Below, in pieces: positions 1 to 8,729 of a stretch of 64,000 bases of DNA; within the stretch, counting starts at the first letter, position 1, and every line of letters begins with the position of its first letter. The DNA is from Cupriavidus gilardii. GTDB lineage: Bacteria > Pseudomonadota > Gammaproteobacteria > Burkholderiales > Burkholderiaceae. The notes under the pieces were generated by a model, which was not told the origin of the DNA, did not search any database, and saw only the letters and a list, made by a program, of their open reading frames with translations. The translations under genes were made by a program, and so were the position numbers. The stretch covers positions 186,001 through 250,000 of the forward strand of contig NZ_JABTYE010000002.1 of NCBI RefSeq assembly GCF_013314895.1, written 5' to 3'.

Positions 1-144
1 TGGACAGTGCGCATCGTAGCCACCGCGGGGTTCCGGTCCAATGCGGCCTATGCGACAATCCGGCACGCCTGTCACGGCTGTCACACCCACGGTCCTTCTT
101 CGCCCCCTCTTCGCCCCTCTTCGCCCCTATCGTTCCCCCGCTCC

Positions 145-1785
145 ATGCCCGAACCCGTCGTCGTCGAACTGTCCGCCCCACAATCGGTCAACGGCACGCG
201 CGCCGCCTACCAGTCGGTCTGGCTGCTGGTGCGGCTGCACCACGCCACGCTCGAATCTCCGCAACGGCCGCTGGTCTATGCGGACGATCTGCGCGAGCGC
301 ATGAGCAATGCGCGCACGCTGCGGATGGCCATTGGCCGCGCCTTCCAGGACTTCGGACGCTGGCAGCTGCAGGTCGGATGGGGCGAGGACGCGAGCCGCG
401 ATCCCCGCTTCCTGAATCTGGAGGGACGCAGCCAGGGGCCGTTCTGGCTGGCCGCGCACGAGCGCAAGCGCATCGTCTGCCAGGTCGAAGGCGTTCCGGC
501 CAGCGCCGACGAGATTGCGGCCTTTCTCGGCCTGGACCGCGACGGGCGCGAACAAGGCAAGGCGGCGACGCCCCAGCGAATGGTGACGCAGACCGACCTG
601 TCGTTCTGGCGGCATTTCGTCGACGGCAAACAGGCGCTGCGCGAGGGGCGGCTGTTGACGCCGCTGGCGCGCGACGAGGCAGGCGGCGTCGGCAGCCATG
701 GCGCGCCCGCTGCGCTGACCGCCTTTCGCGCCGCACGGAAGCTCGCCGTCAGCGAATTCGAGCACGCCTTCGTCGCGCTGAACGAGGCGCTGCTGTGGCG
801 CCGCTTGGGCGATCGCGCGCAAACCCGCAAGATGCTGCGCGCGCTGAAGCGGCGCCGGCGCGGGCATGCCATTGCCGGCAACGACTATCTCGATGCGATG
901 GAAGGCATCGTCGCGGCCTGGTGCGCCTACGACGAGCGCGATCTGCGCGGAGCGCTGGCGCTGCTGCAGGCGCTGGCGCAGAACGCGCCCGGCGCGACGC
1001 TGGTGCAGGTGCATCCGCACGTTCGCTTCGAATGGCACAACCTCTCCGCGCTGATCCAGCGTTCGCATGCGCTGTCGGCGGCCGCCGTGAACGACACGGC
1101 AGCGGCCGGTACGCTGGCCGAACAGGCGGTCACGCATTTCGAGCAGGCGCTGGCGGCGGCCTTCGAGTCGAACGTCTCCGATGCCGCGCAGCACGTCGCG
1201 GCCAATATCGGCATGGCGCTATGGCTGTTCGGCGAGGCCGGCATCGCCTGGAGCGGCGCCTTGGCCAGCGTCTCGTCCGAGCGCGAGGCCGAGCGTGCGA
1301 TCCAGTGGATCGGCCTGTCGGAATGGCTGGGCCGCGGCGCGGGCAATCGCCATCCGTCGGCATGGAACGCAATCTATCTGATGCGCATTGCACGCGGCGC
1401 CTGCCATACCCCGCCGCGTCCCACACTGGCCGAATTCCAGGCCACAGCGCCGATCGGCGTGGCAGCGCTGCGCCAGCTGGCGGGCCCGTTCGCCGACGCC
1501 TTCACCGGCCCTGCCTGGCCGGACAAGTGGCACGAGGTCGCCGCGTGGCGCCTGGCGGAATCGCAGCGCGGCGAGCGCAAGTATCCGCTGCTGCAGCAGA
1601 GCAGCCTGTGGTTCGAACTGGCCTGGTATTCGGCCCATGCCGGGCAACTGGAACCGGCAGCCCGCGCGCTGCGTTCGCTGCGCGAGGGGTTGCGGCAATT
1701 GGCCGTCAGCGATCGGCAGTATTTCGGCAAGCCGCTGCTCGATGCGCTGCCCGAGCCGGTGCATCGGCTGGCGCGGGACGAGTAG
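145..1785 (+). CDS. Hypothetical helical-repeat protein
   Basis: I do not recognise a named family. The protein is 546 residues when started at the ATG at 145; the reading frame is open upstream, but the extra 46 residues are Pro/Ser/His-rich and look non-coding. The first 110 or so residues mix strands and helices and could be a small N-terminal domain. The remainder is Ala/Leu/Arg-rich and strongly helical, with segments such as FVALNEALLWRRLGDRAQTR that resemble TPR-like packing, suggesting a scaffold or regulatory protein. No signal peptide or membrane segment is visible. It converges on the acyl-CoA synthetase gene, whose end lies 23 bp away, so it is not part of that operon. Function unknown. 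Confidence 0.6.
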   Translation: MPEPVVVELSAPQSVNGTRAAYQSVWLLVRLHHATLESPQRPLVYADDLRERMSNARTLRMAIGRAFQDFGRWQLQVGWGEDASRDPRFLNLEGRSQGPFWLAAHERKRIVCQVEGVPASADEIAAFLGLDRDGREQGKAATPQRMVTQTDLSFWRHFVDGKQALREGRLLTPLARDEAGGVGSHGAPAALTAFRAARKLAVSEFEHAFVALNEALLWRRLGDRAQTRKMLRALKRRRRGHAIAGNDYLDAMEGIVAAWCAYDERDLRGALALLQALAQNAPGATLVQVHPHVRFEWHNLSALIQRSHALSAAAVNDTAAAGTLAEQAVTHFEQALAAAFESNVSDAAQHVAANIGMALWLFGEAGIAWSGALASVSSEREAERAIQWIGLSEWLGRGAGNRHPSAWNAIYLMRIARGACHTPPRPTLAEFQATAPIGVAALRQLAGPFADAFTGPAWPDKWHEVAAWRLAESQRGERKYPLLQQSSLWFELAWYSAHAGQLEPAARALRSLREGLRQLAVSDRQYFGKPLLDALPEPVHRLARDE

Positions 1786-1808
1786 GCGTCCGACCGCGCC
1801 GGTCGCGC

Positions 1809-3461
1809 TCAGCCCGCCAATCGGGTGATGGCCGCACGGCTGCCCGCTTGCTCCCGCAGCCGGTATTTCTGGATCTTCCCGGTGGCCGTTCGCGGCACCT
1901 CGCCGAAGATCACACGGCGCGGGCATTTGAAGTGCGCCAGCCGGTCCCGGCAGAACGCGATCACGTCGGCCTCCGTCAGGGCCTCCGCATCGGGCTTCAG
2001 TTCAATGAACGCACAGGGTGTCTCGCCCCATTTGTCGTCGGGCTGAGCCACCACGGCGGCATACAGCACGCCGGGCATGCGGTAGATGACCTCCTCCACC
2101 TCCACCGAGGAAATGTTCTCTCCCCCGGAGATGATCACGTCCTTGGAACGGTCCGTGATCTGCATATAGCCATCCGGATGGACAACGGCGAGGTCACCGG
2201 TATGGAACCAGCCGCCGGCGAACGCTTTCGCCGTCGCCTCGGGATTCTTGAGGTATCCCATCATCACGGTATTGCCGCGAACCAGCACCTCTCCACACGC
2301 CGCCTTGTCGGCCGGTACCGGCTCCAGCGTGACGGGATCGGCGATGGACATCGCCTCGAAGGCCGCCGCTCGCACGCCCTGCCTCGCCTTCAATCGTCCC
2401 TGCTGCTCCGGCGGCAGCGCATCCCACTCGTCATGCCAGGCGCAGCTGATCGGTGTCCCGCAGATCTCGGTAATCCCGAAGACATGGTCCACCTCGAAGC
2501 CCATGGCGCCAACGGCTTCGAGCACGGCGGCAGGCGGGGGTGAACCAGCTGTCAGCACGCGCACCCGGCGCGGCAACGGCCGCCGTTCCGCCTCCGGCAT
2601 GCTGGCGATGCCCGACAGCACGATCGGCGCGGCGCAGAAATGATCGACGCCATGCTCGAACACAGCCGACAGAATGTTGGCCGCATTGACCCTGCGCAGG
2701 CAGACATGCGTTCCCGCCGCCGCGGTGATGGCCCAGGTGAAGCACCAGCCGTTGGCGTGGAACATCGGCAGCGTCCACAGGTAGATCGGCGCGCGCGGCA
2801 ACGGCCAGTTGGTCATCTGCAGCAGGCTCATCAGATACGTTCCGCGATGGCTGGCGACCACGCCCTTCGGATCGCCCGTGGTACCGGAGGTGTAGTTCAG
2901 CGCGATCGGCGTCCACTCGTCGGCCGGCCAGTGACCGGCAAGGCGCGGATCGCCAGTGGACAGCAGAGACTCGTAGTCGGTGTCGCCAATGGCGGCAGCG
3001 TCCGGCGCCTGATGATCGTTGATGTCGACCACGCGCGGCGGATTGGGAACGCACTGCAGGGCTTGGGCGACCAGTGGTGCGAATTCCCGATCCACCAGCA
3101 GCAACTTGCACTCGCCATGGCGCAGGATGAAGGCAACGCCATCGGCGTCGAGGCGGCAGTTGATGGCGTTGAGCACGGCGCCGGACAGCGGCACGCCGAA
3201 ATGGGCTTCCAGCATGGCTGGGGTGTTGGGCGCAATGATCGCCACCGTATCGCCCGCCCCGATGCCGCATCGGACGAGGGCCGAAGCGAGGCGATAACAC
3301 CGTTCCCGGGTTTCCCGCCACGTCTGGCGCAAAGCGCCATGAACGATGGCCGTGCGGTTCGGATAGACGTCGGCGGCGCGGTCAAGGAAGCCCAATGGCG
3401 TCAATGGAAGATGATTGGCCGCATTCTTGCCCAGCCCCTGGGCGTACGCCGTTGCGCTCAT
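1809..3461 (-). CDS. AMP-forming acyl-CoA synthetase
   Basis: This 550-residue enzyme of the ANL superfamily should activate a carboxylic acid with ATP to an acyl-adenylate and then to the CoA thioester. The phosphate-binding motif YTSGTTGDPKG is at residues 190-200, the GITEICG adenine-binding motif near 329-335, the TGDL motif near 421, the hinge DRSKDVIISGG near 437-447, and the C-terminal catalytic lysine in TATGKIQ near 529. The start at 3461 is preceded by AGGAGACAGG; a longer open frame exists upstream but overlaps the nitroreductase gene. It is the last gene of the tannase-MFS-nitroreductase operon, so an aromatic acid is a plausible substrate, although the sequence most resembles the medium/long-chain fatty-acyl-CoA synthetase group. 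Substrate is inference. Confidence 0.88.
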   Translation of the reverse strand: MSATAYAQGLGKNAANHLPLTPLGFLDRAADVYPNRTAIVHGALRQTWRETRERCYRLASALVRCGIGAGDTVAIIAPNTPAMLEAHFGVPLSGAVLNAINCRLDADGVAFILRHGECKLLLVDREFAPLVAQALQCVPNPPRVVDINDHQAPDAAAIGDTDYESLLSTGDPRLAGHWPADEWTPIALNYTSGTTGDPKGVVASHRGTYLMSLLQMTNWPLPRAPIYLWTLPMFHANGWCFTWAITAAAGTHVCLRRVNAANILSAVFEHGVDHFCAAPIVLSGIASMPEAERRPLPRRVRVLTAGSPPPAAVLEAVGAMGFEVDHVFGITEICGTPISCAWHDEWDALPPEQQGRLKARQGVRAAAFEAMSIADPVTLEPVPADKAACGEVLVRGNTVMMGYLKNPEATAKAFAGGWFHTGDLAVVHPDGYMQITDRSKDVIISGGENISSVEVEEVIYRMPGVLYAAVVAQPDDKWGETPCAFIELKPDAEALTEADVIAFCRDRLAHFKCPRRVIFGEVPRTATGKIQKYRLREQAGSRAAITRLAG

Positions 3462-3475
3462 GATCCTGTCTCCTG

Positions 3476-4201
3476 TTATTCCTGGTGGAAGGTGGTGAAA
3501 TCCTTGACCGAGGTGCGATCCGTGACCAGCGAGTTCTCGACGCAATCCGGATCGGCGTAGCCCAGGCTCATGCCGCAGACCAGCATCTGGTTGTCCGGAA
3601 TGGACAGTTCGTCCGCAATCACGCGATGGAACTTGTTGAAGGCCGCCTGCGCGCAGGTGTCCAGACCCCGGGCCCGCGCGGCAACCATGATGCTCTGCAG
3701 GAACATGCCGATATCCAGCAGGCTGCCCTCGCGCATCACGCGATCGACCGTGAAGAACAATCCCACCGGGGCATCGAAGAAGCTGTAGTTGCGTCCATGC
3801 TGGACGTGCATGCGCGCCTTGTCGCCCTTCTCGATGCCAAGCAAACCATAGAGGCGCCAACCCACTTCGCGCCGGCGGTCGAGATACGGCGCGATCCACT
3901 CGCGCGGGTAGTAGTGATAGGGCTCGTCCAGATTTGAACCGGCGGCATCCGCGTCATTGACTTGCTGAATGGCCGCCGACAGCCGCGCCTTCGTGGCATC
4001 CGTCACCACATGCACATGCCACGGCTGCATGTTGACGCCGGACGCGCTGAAGCGTGCGACATCGAGGATGGACTCGATCTCCTTCCGGGAAACCGGCGTG
4101 TCCAGGAAGGCCCGCACGCTGCGGCGCGTGATCAGCGCCCAGTCGACGGCCTGCCGCACATCCGTGAGCGATCTGAAGGGAGGAGGAGAAAGTCGGTTCA
4201 T
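3476..4201 (-). CDS. Nitroreductase family FMN protein
   Basis: The 241-residue protein has the nitroreductase fold signature: RRSVRAFLDTPVS near residues 27-40, which contacts FMN phosphate, and SGVNMQPWHVHVV near 53-66. Such enzymes use NAD(P)H to reduce nitroaromatics, quinones or flavins, and some family members act as dehydrogenases in aromatic pathways. It lies between an aromatic-acid transporter gene (52 bp upstream) and an acyl-CoA synthetase gene (14 bp downstream) on the same strand, which argues for co-transcription and a role in metabolism of an imported aromatic compound. No signal peptide is seen. The exact electron acceptor cannot be told from sequence. Confidence 0.85.
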   Translation of the reverse strand: MNRLSPPPFRSLTDVRQAVDWALITRRSVRAFLDTPVSRKEIESILDVARFSASGVNMQPWHVHVVTDATKARLSAAIQQVNDADAAGSNLDEPYHYYPREWIAPYLDRRREVGWRLYGLLGIEKGDKARMHVQHGRNYSFFDAPVGLFFTVDRVMREGSLLDIGMFLQSIMVAARARGLDTCAQAAFNKFHRVIADELSIPDNQMLVCGMSLGYADPDCVENSLVTDRTSVKDFTTFHQE

Positions 4202-4253
4202 GGCCTCGATGGGATGGACGTGGAACGCGGCGGCACCGGTATGACGGCCGGGA

Positions 4254-5615
4254 TCAGCTACCGACGCTGCCGCGGTCTACCGCGAGCATCGTGGCTTGAC
4301 TGGCTCTTGCGGAATCGGCTCGCGACTGGTTGATCAGCGTCACCGCCAGCGCGCCGATGACGCCGGCCACGCCGATCGCAATGAAGTTCTGCTCCAGCGG
4401 CAGCTCCAGCGACACGAGCCAGCCGATCAGCACCGGCGCCACGATGGCCCCGATCCGCCCGATACCGGAGGCAAAGCCGACGCCGGTCGACCGGATGGCC
4501 GCAGGATAGAAGTCGCCCGCATAGGCGTACGCGATCAGCTGCGTGCCGAGGGTCGATGCGCCGACCACGAATACGACAACAAACAGCAATGCGGTCGACC
4601 GGGTGTAGGCCAGCAGCGTCAGCGCGACCGCGCCAATCGCATAGAAGGCGACCAGCACGTGCTTGATGTTCAGCTTGTCGCTGAGCCACCCGCCGCCGAT
4701 GGCGCCGACGATCGCCCCGACATTGAAGACGATGACGAAATTCAACGCGGATCCCAGGCTGTATCCGGCCATCGCCATCAATTTGGTCAGCCACGAGTTC
4801 AGCGCGTAGACCATGAACAATCCGGTCATGAAGGCGGCCCAGATCATGACGGTACTCAAGCCCCGCCCTTCCTCGAACAGGCGTCGCACCGAAGCATCGT
4901 GGCGCGCCTCCGACGAAGAGAACACCAGGGGCTCCCGGTCATCGAACGGCAGGTCGGGCAGCATGCGCTTGACCATGGCGCGCAGTTCCTCGTGGCGGCC
5001 CTTCCTGGTCAGGAAGGCGATCGATTCCGGCATGGTCCTGAGGATGAACGGAATCAGCAGCACCGGCAGACCCGCGACAAAGAACACCGATTGCCAGCCA
5101 TGGCTTTCGATCAGTTGCTTGGCAGTCAGCGCGACCAGAATCCCGCCGACCGAGTAGCCCGCAAAGACCAGCGTCACGAGCCTGGCGCGCAATGCCCGCG
5201 GCGAAAACTCGCCCATCTGCGCGGTGACGATTGGCAGAACGCCGCCGATACCGAGGCCCGCGATAAAGCGCACGGCGCTGAAGGCGATCGGATCGTTCGT
5301 CAGGCCGGCGGCGGCGGTAAACAGGCTGAACAGTGCCACGCAGACGGAGATCATCATCGGGCGGCCGATACGGTCAGCCAGCGTCCCGAGGAACATCGCT
5401 CCAAGCATCGTGCCGAAGAGCGCCGATCCGGCCATGATGCCGGCACTGGTGGCATCGACTCCCATGTCCTTCATGATCGAGGGCAGCGCGGCGCCGACCA
5501 CGGCCAGGTCATAGCCGTCGACGATCAGGATCAGCACACACCAGAACAACACCAGGCCATGAAAGCCATTGAACCTGGCATTGCCGGCCAGCGCCTGCAC
5601 GTCTAGTTGATTCAT
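4254..5615 (-). CDS. MFS aromatic acid:H+ symporter (AAHS type)
   Basis: The 453-residue inner-membrane protein has twelve predicted membrane segments. The first carries the DGYDLAVVG motif typical of the aromatic acid:proton symporter family (PcaK, BenK, MhpT relatives), and the loop between segments 2 and 3 carries GTLADRIGRP, the MFS motif A. It is very similar in its first 60 residues to the carrier at 59187-60539, so the two are probably paralogues. It lies 72 bp downstream of the tannase-family gene, so it most likely imports the acid released by that esterase. The substrate is inferred from context only. Confidence 0.88.
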   Translation of the reverse strand: MNQLDVQALAGNARFNGFHGLVLFWCVLILIVDGYDLAVVGAALPSIMKDMGVDATSAGIMAGSALFGTMLGAMFLGTLADRIGRPMMISVCVALFSLFTAAAGLTNDPIAFSAVRFIAGLGIGGVLPIVTAQMGEFSPRALRARLVTLVFAGYSVGGILVALTAKQLIESHGWQSVFFVAGLPVLLIPFILRTMPESIAFLTRKGRHEELRAMVKRMLPDLPFDDREPLVFSSSEARHDASVRRLFEEGRGLSTVMIWAAFMTGLFMVYALNSWLTKLMAMAGYSLGSALNFVIVFNVGAIVGAIGGGWLSDKLNIKHVLVAFYAIGAVALTLLAYTRSTALLFVVVFVVGASTLGTQLIAYAYAGDFYPAAIRSTGVGFASGIGRIGAIVAPVLIGWLVSLELPLEQNFIAIGVAGVIGALAVTLINQSRADSARASQATMLAVDRGSVGS

Positions 5616-5687
5616 GTTCTGTCTCCTTGTGTCTTGTCTTTGTCGTCGGCTCCGCCGACGGTCCCGGAAGCATCGATCGAATGACCG

Positions 5688-7313
5688 CTACTGTGGAGAC
5701 ACGCAGGTAAAGCTGGACTCCGCATTCGGATCGCCGCTGCCGGCGTATGCCGGGTACTGCGGATATCGGCAGAGCGGCCGCTGCATCCCCTTGCCGGGAT
5801 CCACGCTGCGCGTCGCGATGATCCTGCGGCTCGATGGCTTTGCACCGTTCTCGATCCATTCGAACATCGGTGTGACGAGGTCGACCGTGTCCGGACCACG
5901 GCCACCCTGTGGCGTGGCGGCGCAATGATCGTGTCCGGGAAGCACGAAGTACTCGACGAACTGGTCGGCGGCAGTCTGTCCGCCGGCCGCGGCCACCACC
6001 TTGTTGTAGTAGTCGGTGGTGTTGTTCAGCGTGATCAGCCAGTCGGTCGTGCCATGAAAGAGAATCACCTTGCCGTTGCGGGCCCTGAACCTGCCGAGGT
6101 CCGGATCGACCGCGTCGATCAGCTTGGCGAGATAGTCCAGTCGCCCGGTGTATGCCTGTGGATCGACCGCCAACGGGTCCGCCGACGGATCCTGCGCGAC
6201 GAAGTACCGCATGTAGTCGCCGCCGAGCGTCCGGAAGGTAGACCCGCCCAGTGCCTGCCATGAGGCATCGTCCGCCGTTTCGCCGCCGACGTGCGGAAAC
6301 GCCGGCCAGGTGTATCGCCCGCCGGCGACGTTGGTCGGCTCGTACAACGTCCTGGCCGACTCCAGTTGCGCATCCGTCAGACAGGCGTCGGATTCGGCGC
6401 CATTGCACCGTAGCGCCGCCAGATCGACCTTGCAGGCATCGGGCCTGCCGATGATGTTGTCCTTCAGCCCATCGAGCGCATCGCACTGGGACTGCATGAA
6501 CCCGGCGATCGTCTGCACCTTGCCGGCGCTCAGGCCCGCACCAGGCTTGGCGAACTGCCTGAGGATCTTCTGGTACCACAGGAACTGGCCCGTGTATGCG
6601 TTTGCCGGAGCCCTGACGATGATGCCGTCGAACAGATCGGGATGGCGTTGCGCTTGTATCAGGGCCTGACGGCCACCGCCCGAACATCCTTCGTAGACGA
6701 ACCGTGATCGGTCGATGGCTTCCCCGTAACGCTTGCGCAGAATCGCCTTGGCGGCCGCGAAGACTTTCGGCACGGCGGCGTACGCATAGTCCTCCAGCAT
6801 CTGCGCGTCGAGCGCGAAGGACCCTTGAGGGTGTCTGGCTGCATCGTGTCCATGATTCGTCGCGATGGTCGCGTAGCCGTTAGCGGCGACGCCGGGGCTG
6901 TAGGCCGCCTCGGTGATCTCGCCATCGAAACCGCCTCCGCCCATGAACAGCACGCGGTTGTTCCAGGTCGTCGGCATTCTGACTTCGAAGGCCAGCTCCT
7001 TAGGCATTTCGCCGCGGACCACGCAGGTTTCCGGCGCGGAGCCGCCGGCGGGAACCAGCGTTGCGGCCGTGATCCTGGCTTCCTCGAAGGTTTGGTTCAG
7101 GAGCGCCGTGCAGGCAGCTTCGGCGCTCAACGGGGGCGGCGGCGACGGGGAGTCACCGCCGCCACAGGCCGCGAGCAAACCGGAAACCGCGACCGCCAAG
7201 GGACCGGAGCGAGCCAGAGCCGAGCGTGCCGTTCGGGCCGTGCCGCCCGCGCCATTCCGCCTCTTCTGCGCCGCGCATGCGGGGCGAGTGAACCTGCTGG
7301 TGATGAAGGCCAT
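5688..7313 (-). CDS. Tannase/feruloyl esterase family lipoprotein (MHETase-like)
   Basis: The protein is 541 residues from the ATG at 7313. A hydrophobic stretch ending in LLAAC (Cys50) followed by GGG and a Pro-rich linker looks like a lipobox, though the N-region before it is unusually long and Arg-rich. The catalytic serine lies in GCSGGGRQ (Cys210-Ser211) and the histidine in GHDHC; the adjacent cysteines match the CS...HC disulfide that ties Ser and His together in this family (feruloyl esterase B, tannase, MHETase). The C-terminus RPLCRYPQYPAYAGSGD closely follows the family end. It should hydrolyse an ester of an aromatic acid in the periplasm or at the outer membrane. It opens an operon with an aromatic-acid carrier, a nitroreductase and a CoA ligase, downstream of an AraC regulator. 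Confidence 0.86.
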   Translation of the reverse strand: MAFITSRFTRPACAAQKRRNGAGGTARTARSALARSGPLAVAVSGLLAACGGGDSPSPPPPLSAEAACTALLNQTFEEARITAATLVPAGGSAPETCVVRGEMPKELAFEVRMPTTWNNRVLFMGGGGFDGEITEAAYSPGVAANGYATIATNHGHDAARHPQGSFALDAQMLEDYAYAAVPKVFAAAKAILRKRYGEAIDRSRFVYEGCSGGGRQALIQAQRHPDLFDGIIVRAPANAYTGQFLWYQKILRQFAKPGAGLSAGKVQTIAGFMQSQCDALDGLKDNIIGRPDACKVDLAALRCNGAESDACLTDAQLESARTLYEPTNVAGGRYTWPAFPHVGGETADDASWQALGGSTFRTLGGDYMRYFVAQDPSADPLAVDPQAYTGRLDYLAKLIDAVDPDLGRFRARNGKVILFHGTTDWLITLNNTTDYYNKVVAAAGGQTAADQFVEYFVLPGHDHCAATPQGGRGPDTVDLVTPMFEWIENGAKPSSRRIIATRSVDPGKGMQRPLCRYPQYPAYAGSGDPNAESSFTCVSPQ

Positions 7314-7505
7314 GTTGTCTCCTGCGTGACGCATCTTGTTTGGCGTTCTGCGCAGCGGTAGCCTCGGCCCTTGGTGTGGAACTTGGTGCGGAACACCGGG
7401 CCTGGTACCGTCGCGGTTCGCAGTGTCAGCCTGTGCAGCCTCGCGGGCCATGCCCGCCGACTTCAGCCTCGATGAGGTATTTGGACACGCACGACGATTT
7501 GGCCT

Positions 7506-8534
7506 TCAGGCCGATCGCGCTGCGGCGCCCTTGCCCTGCCGGTAGAGTCCCGGGCTCGCGCCGGTCCACTTGCGGAAGGCGCGGTGAAAGGCGCTGGTTT
7601 CCTGGAACCCGGTCCGCGCCGCCACTTCGGCGACGGTCAGGTCGGTGCTGGAAAACAGCTCGATGGCGATGTCGCGGCGCAACTCGTCCTTCAATTGCCG
7701 GTAGTTCGCGCCTTCCGCCAGCAGCCGGCGCTGCAGCGTGGCGGACGACATATTGAGCAATTGGGCCAGCGTATCCAGATCCGGCCATTCGTCCGGCAAC
7801 TGGTTTCGCAAGCGGCGGCGGATCAAGGCAGTCGTGCTGGCCTGATTGCGGTACTTCACCAGGATGTTGGCCGGCGCCGCCTCCAGGAATGCACGCAGCG
7901 TGCTTTCCGTTTCCATCAGCTTCAGCTCCAGGAAGCTGCGATCGAAGCGGATCAGCGTCTCGGTGGCGGAGAAGGTTACCTCCTCGCAGAACCGCATCCG
8001 GTAATCGCTGTCATCGACCGGGGCCGGCGCGCGGAACGTCATGGCGATCACGGGGATGCGCCTGCGTGCGAGCCAGCAGGCCAAGCCATGCACGAGAATG
8101 AACCACGTGCCGTAGGCGAACAGCCGGCGCGTGACGCCGCGATCGTGCAGCACGATCACGGCATGCTCGCCTTCGCAGCGCAGCTCGCCATGGAGATCGT
8201 CCAGAATCGCGCGCAGGAATCGCAGCATGCGGCGCAGCGCGTGTTCGAGGTTGTCGGCATGGAGTACCGCGTGGCACATCAGCGCATAGCTGCCCCGGCG
8301 CATCGGATGGCTGTCCAGGCCGAAGAACTCGTCGTCCATCAAGTCGGCCAGAGCGGCCCACAGCCGGGAGAATGCCAGTGCCGGCACACGGGCCCGCGGA
8401 GCATTGAGCAGTTCCGCCGCGATGCCGGCGTGCTGCAAGGCAGCATGCACGTCGAGATTGCGCTGCGTCGCGACCAGAATCGCTTCGCGCACCAGGCTGA
8501 TGGAAGTCGTGCCTTTGTCTTGAGCCGCAGTCAT
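7506..8534 (-). CDS. AraC-family transcriptional regulator
   Basis: This 342-residue regulator has an N-terminal ligand-sensing domain of the Arabinose_bd (PF12625) type, roughly residues 20-210, found in OruR/ArgR-like AraC proteins. A C-terminal double helix-turn-helix follows near 240-335, with LTVAEVAARTGFQETSAFHRAFRKWTG as its second motif. It is encoded 192 bp upstream of the tannase-family gene on the same strand and is the obvious candidate activator of that operon, responding to an aromatic ester or acid. This is inference from position; no operator was identified. Confidence 0.88.
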   Translation of the reverse strand: MTAAQDKGTTSISLVREAILVATQRNLDVHAALQHAGIAAELLNAPRARVPALAFSRLWAALADLMDDEFFGLDSHPMRRGSYALMCHAVLHADNLEHALRRMLRFLRAILDDLHGELRCEGEHAVIVLHDRGVTRRLFAYGTWFILVHGLACWLARRRIPVIAMTFRAPAPVDDSDYRMRFCEEVTFSATETLIRFDRSFLELKLMETESTLRAFLEAAPANILVKYRNQASTTALIRRRLRNQLPDEWPDLDTLAQLLNMSSATLQRRLLAEGANYRQLKDELRRDIAIELFSSTDLTVAEVAARTGFQETSAFHRAFRKWTGASPGLYRQGKGAAARSA

Positions 8535-8622
8535 GGTCAGGTTTCAGCCACCGAAGTGCAGTGATGGTAATCGCTGCCCGGAACTGGCGAAACTCGACAC
8601 GATGGTTGAGACGCTGGAAAGA

Positions 8623-8706
8623 CACTGGGTCCCCGCCTCCGCGAGGACGACGGTGGAAGCCTCGTGCTCCCCATTCCGTCGCCCCCGCGAACGCGGGGAC
8701 CCAGTG
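8623..8706. repeat. REP-like interspersed inverted repeat
   Basis: Two arms of about 30 bp face each other: the left begins CACTGGGTCCCCGCC (8623) and the right ends CGGGGACCCAGTG (8706). Each arm also contains a smaller GC-rich palindrome around CCCCGC. Elements starting with this CACTGGGTCCCCGC core are scattered through many proteobacterial genomes as REP-type repeats. This one lies between the AraC gene start and the end of the RND pump gene, where it could act as a transcription block for the leftward metal-efflux operon. Confidence 0.7.
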
Positions 8707-8729
8707 GTCTTGCTGCAGGTGCGGCTTGC

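Noticed and set aside
378-2543. A 721-codon plus-strand frame across the first two genes
   Set aside because: It is an out-of-frame shadow, rich in Arg/Ala/Gly, spanning two genes on opposite strands.
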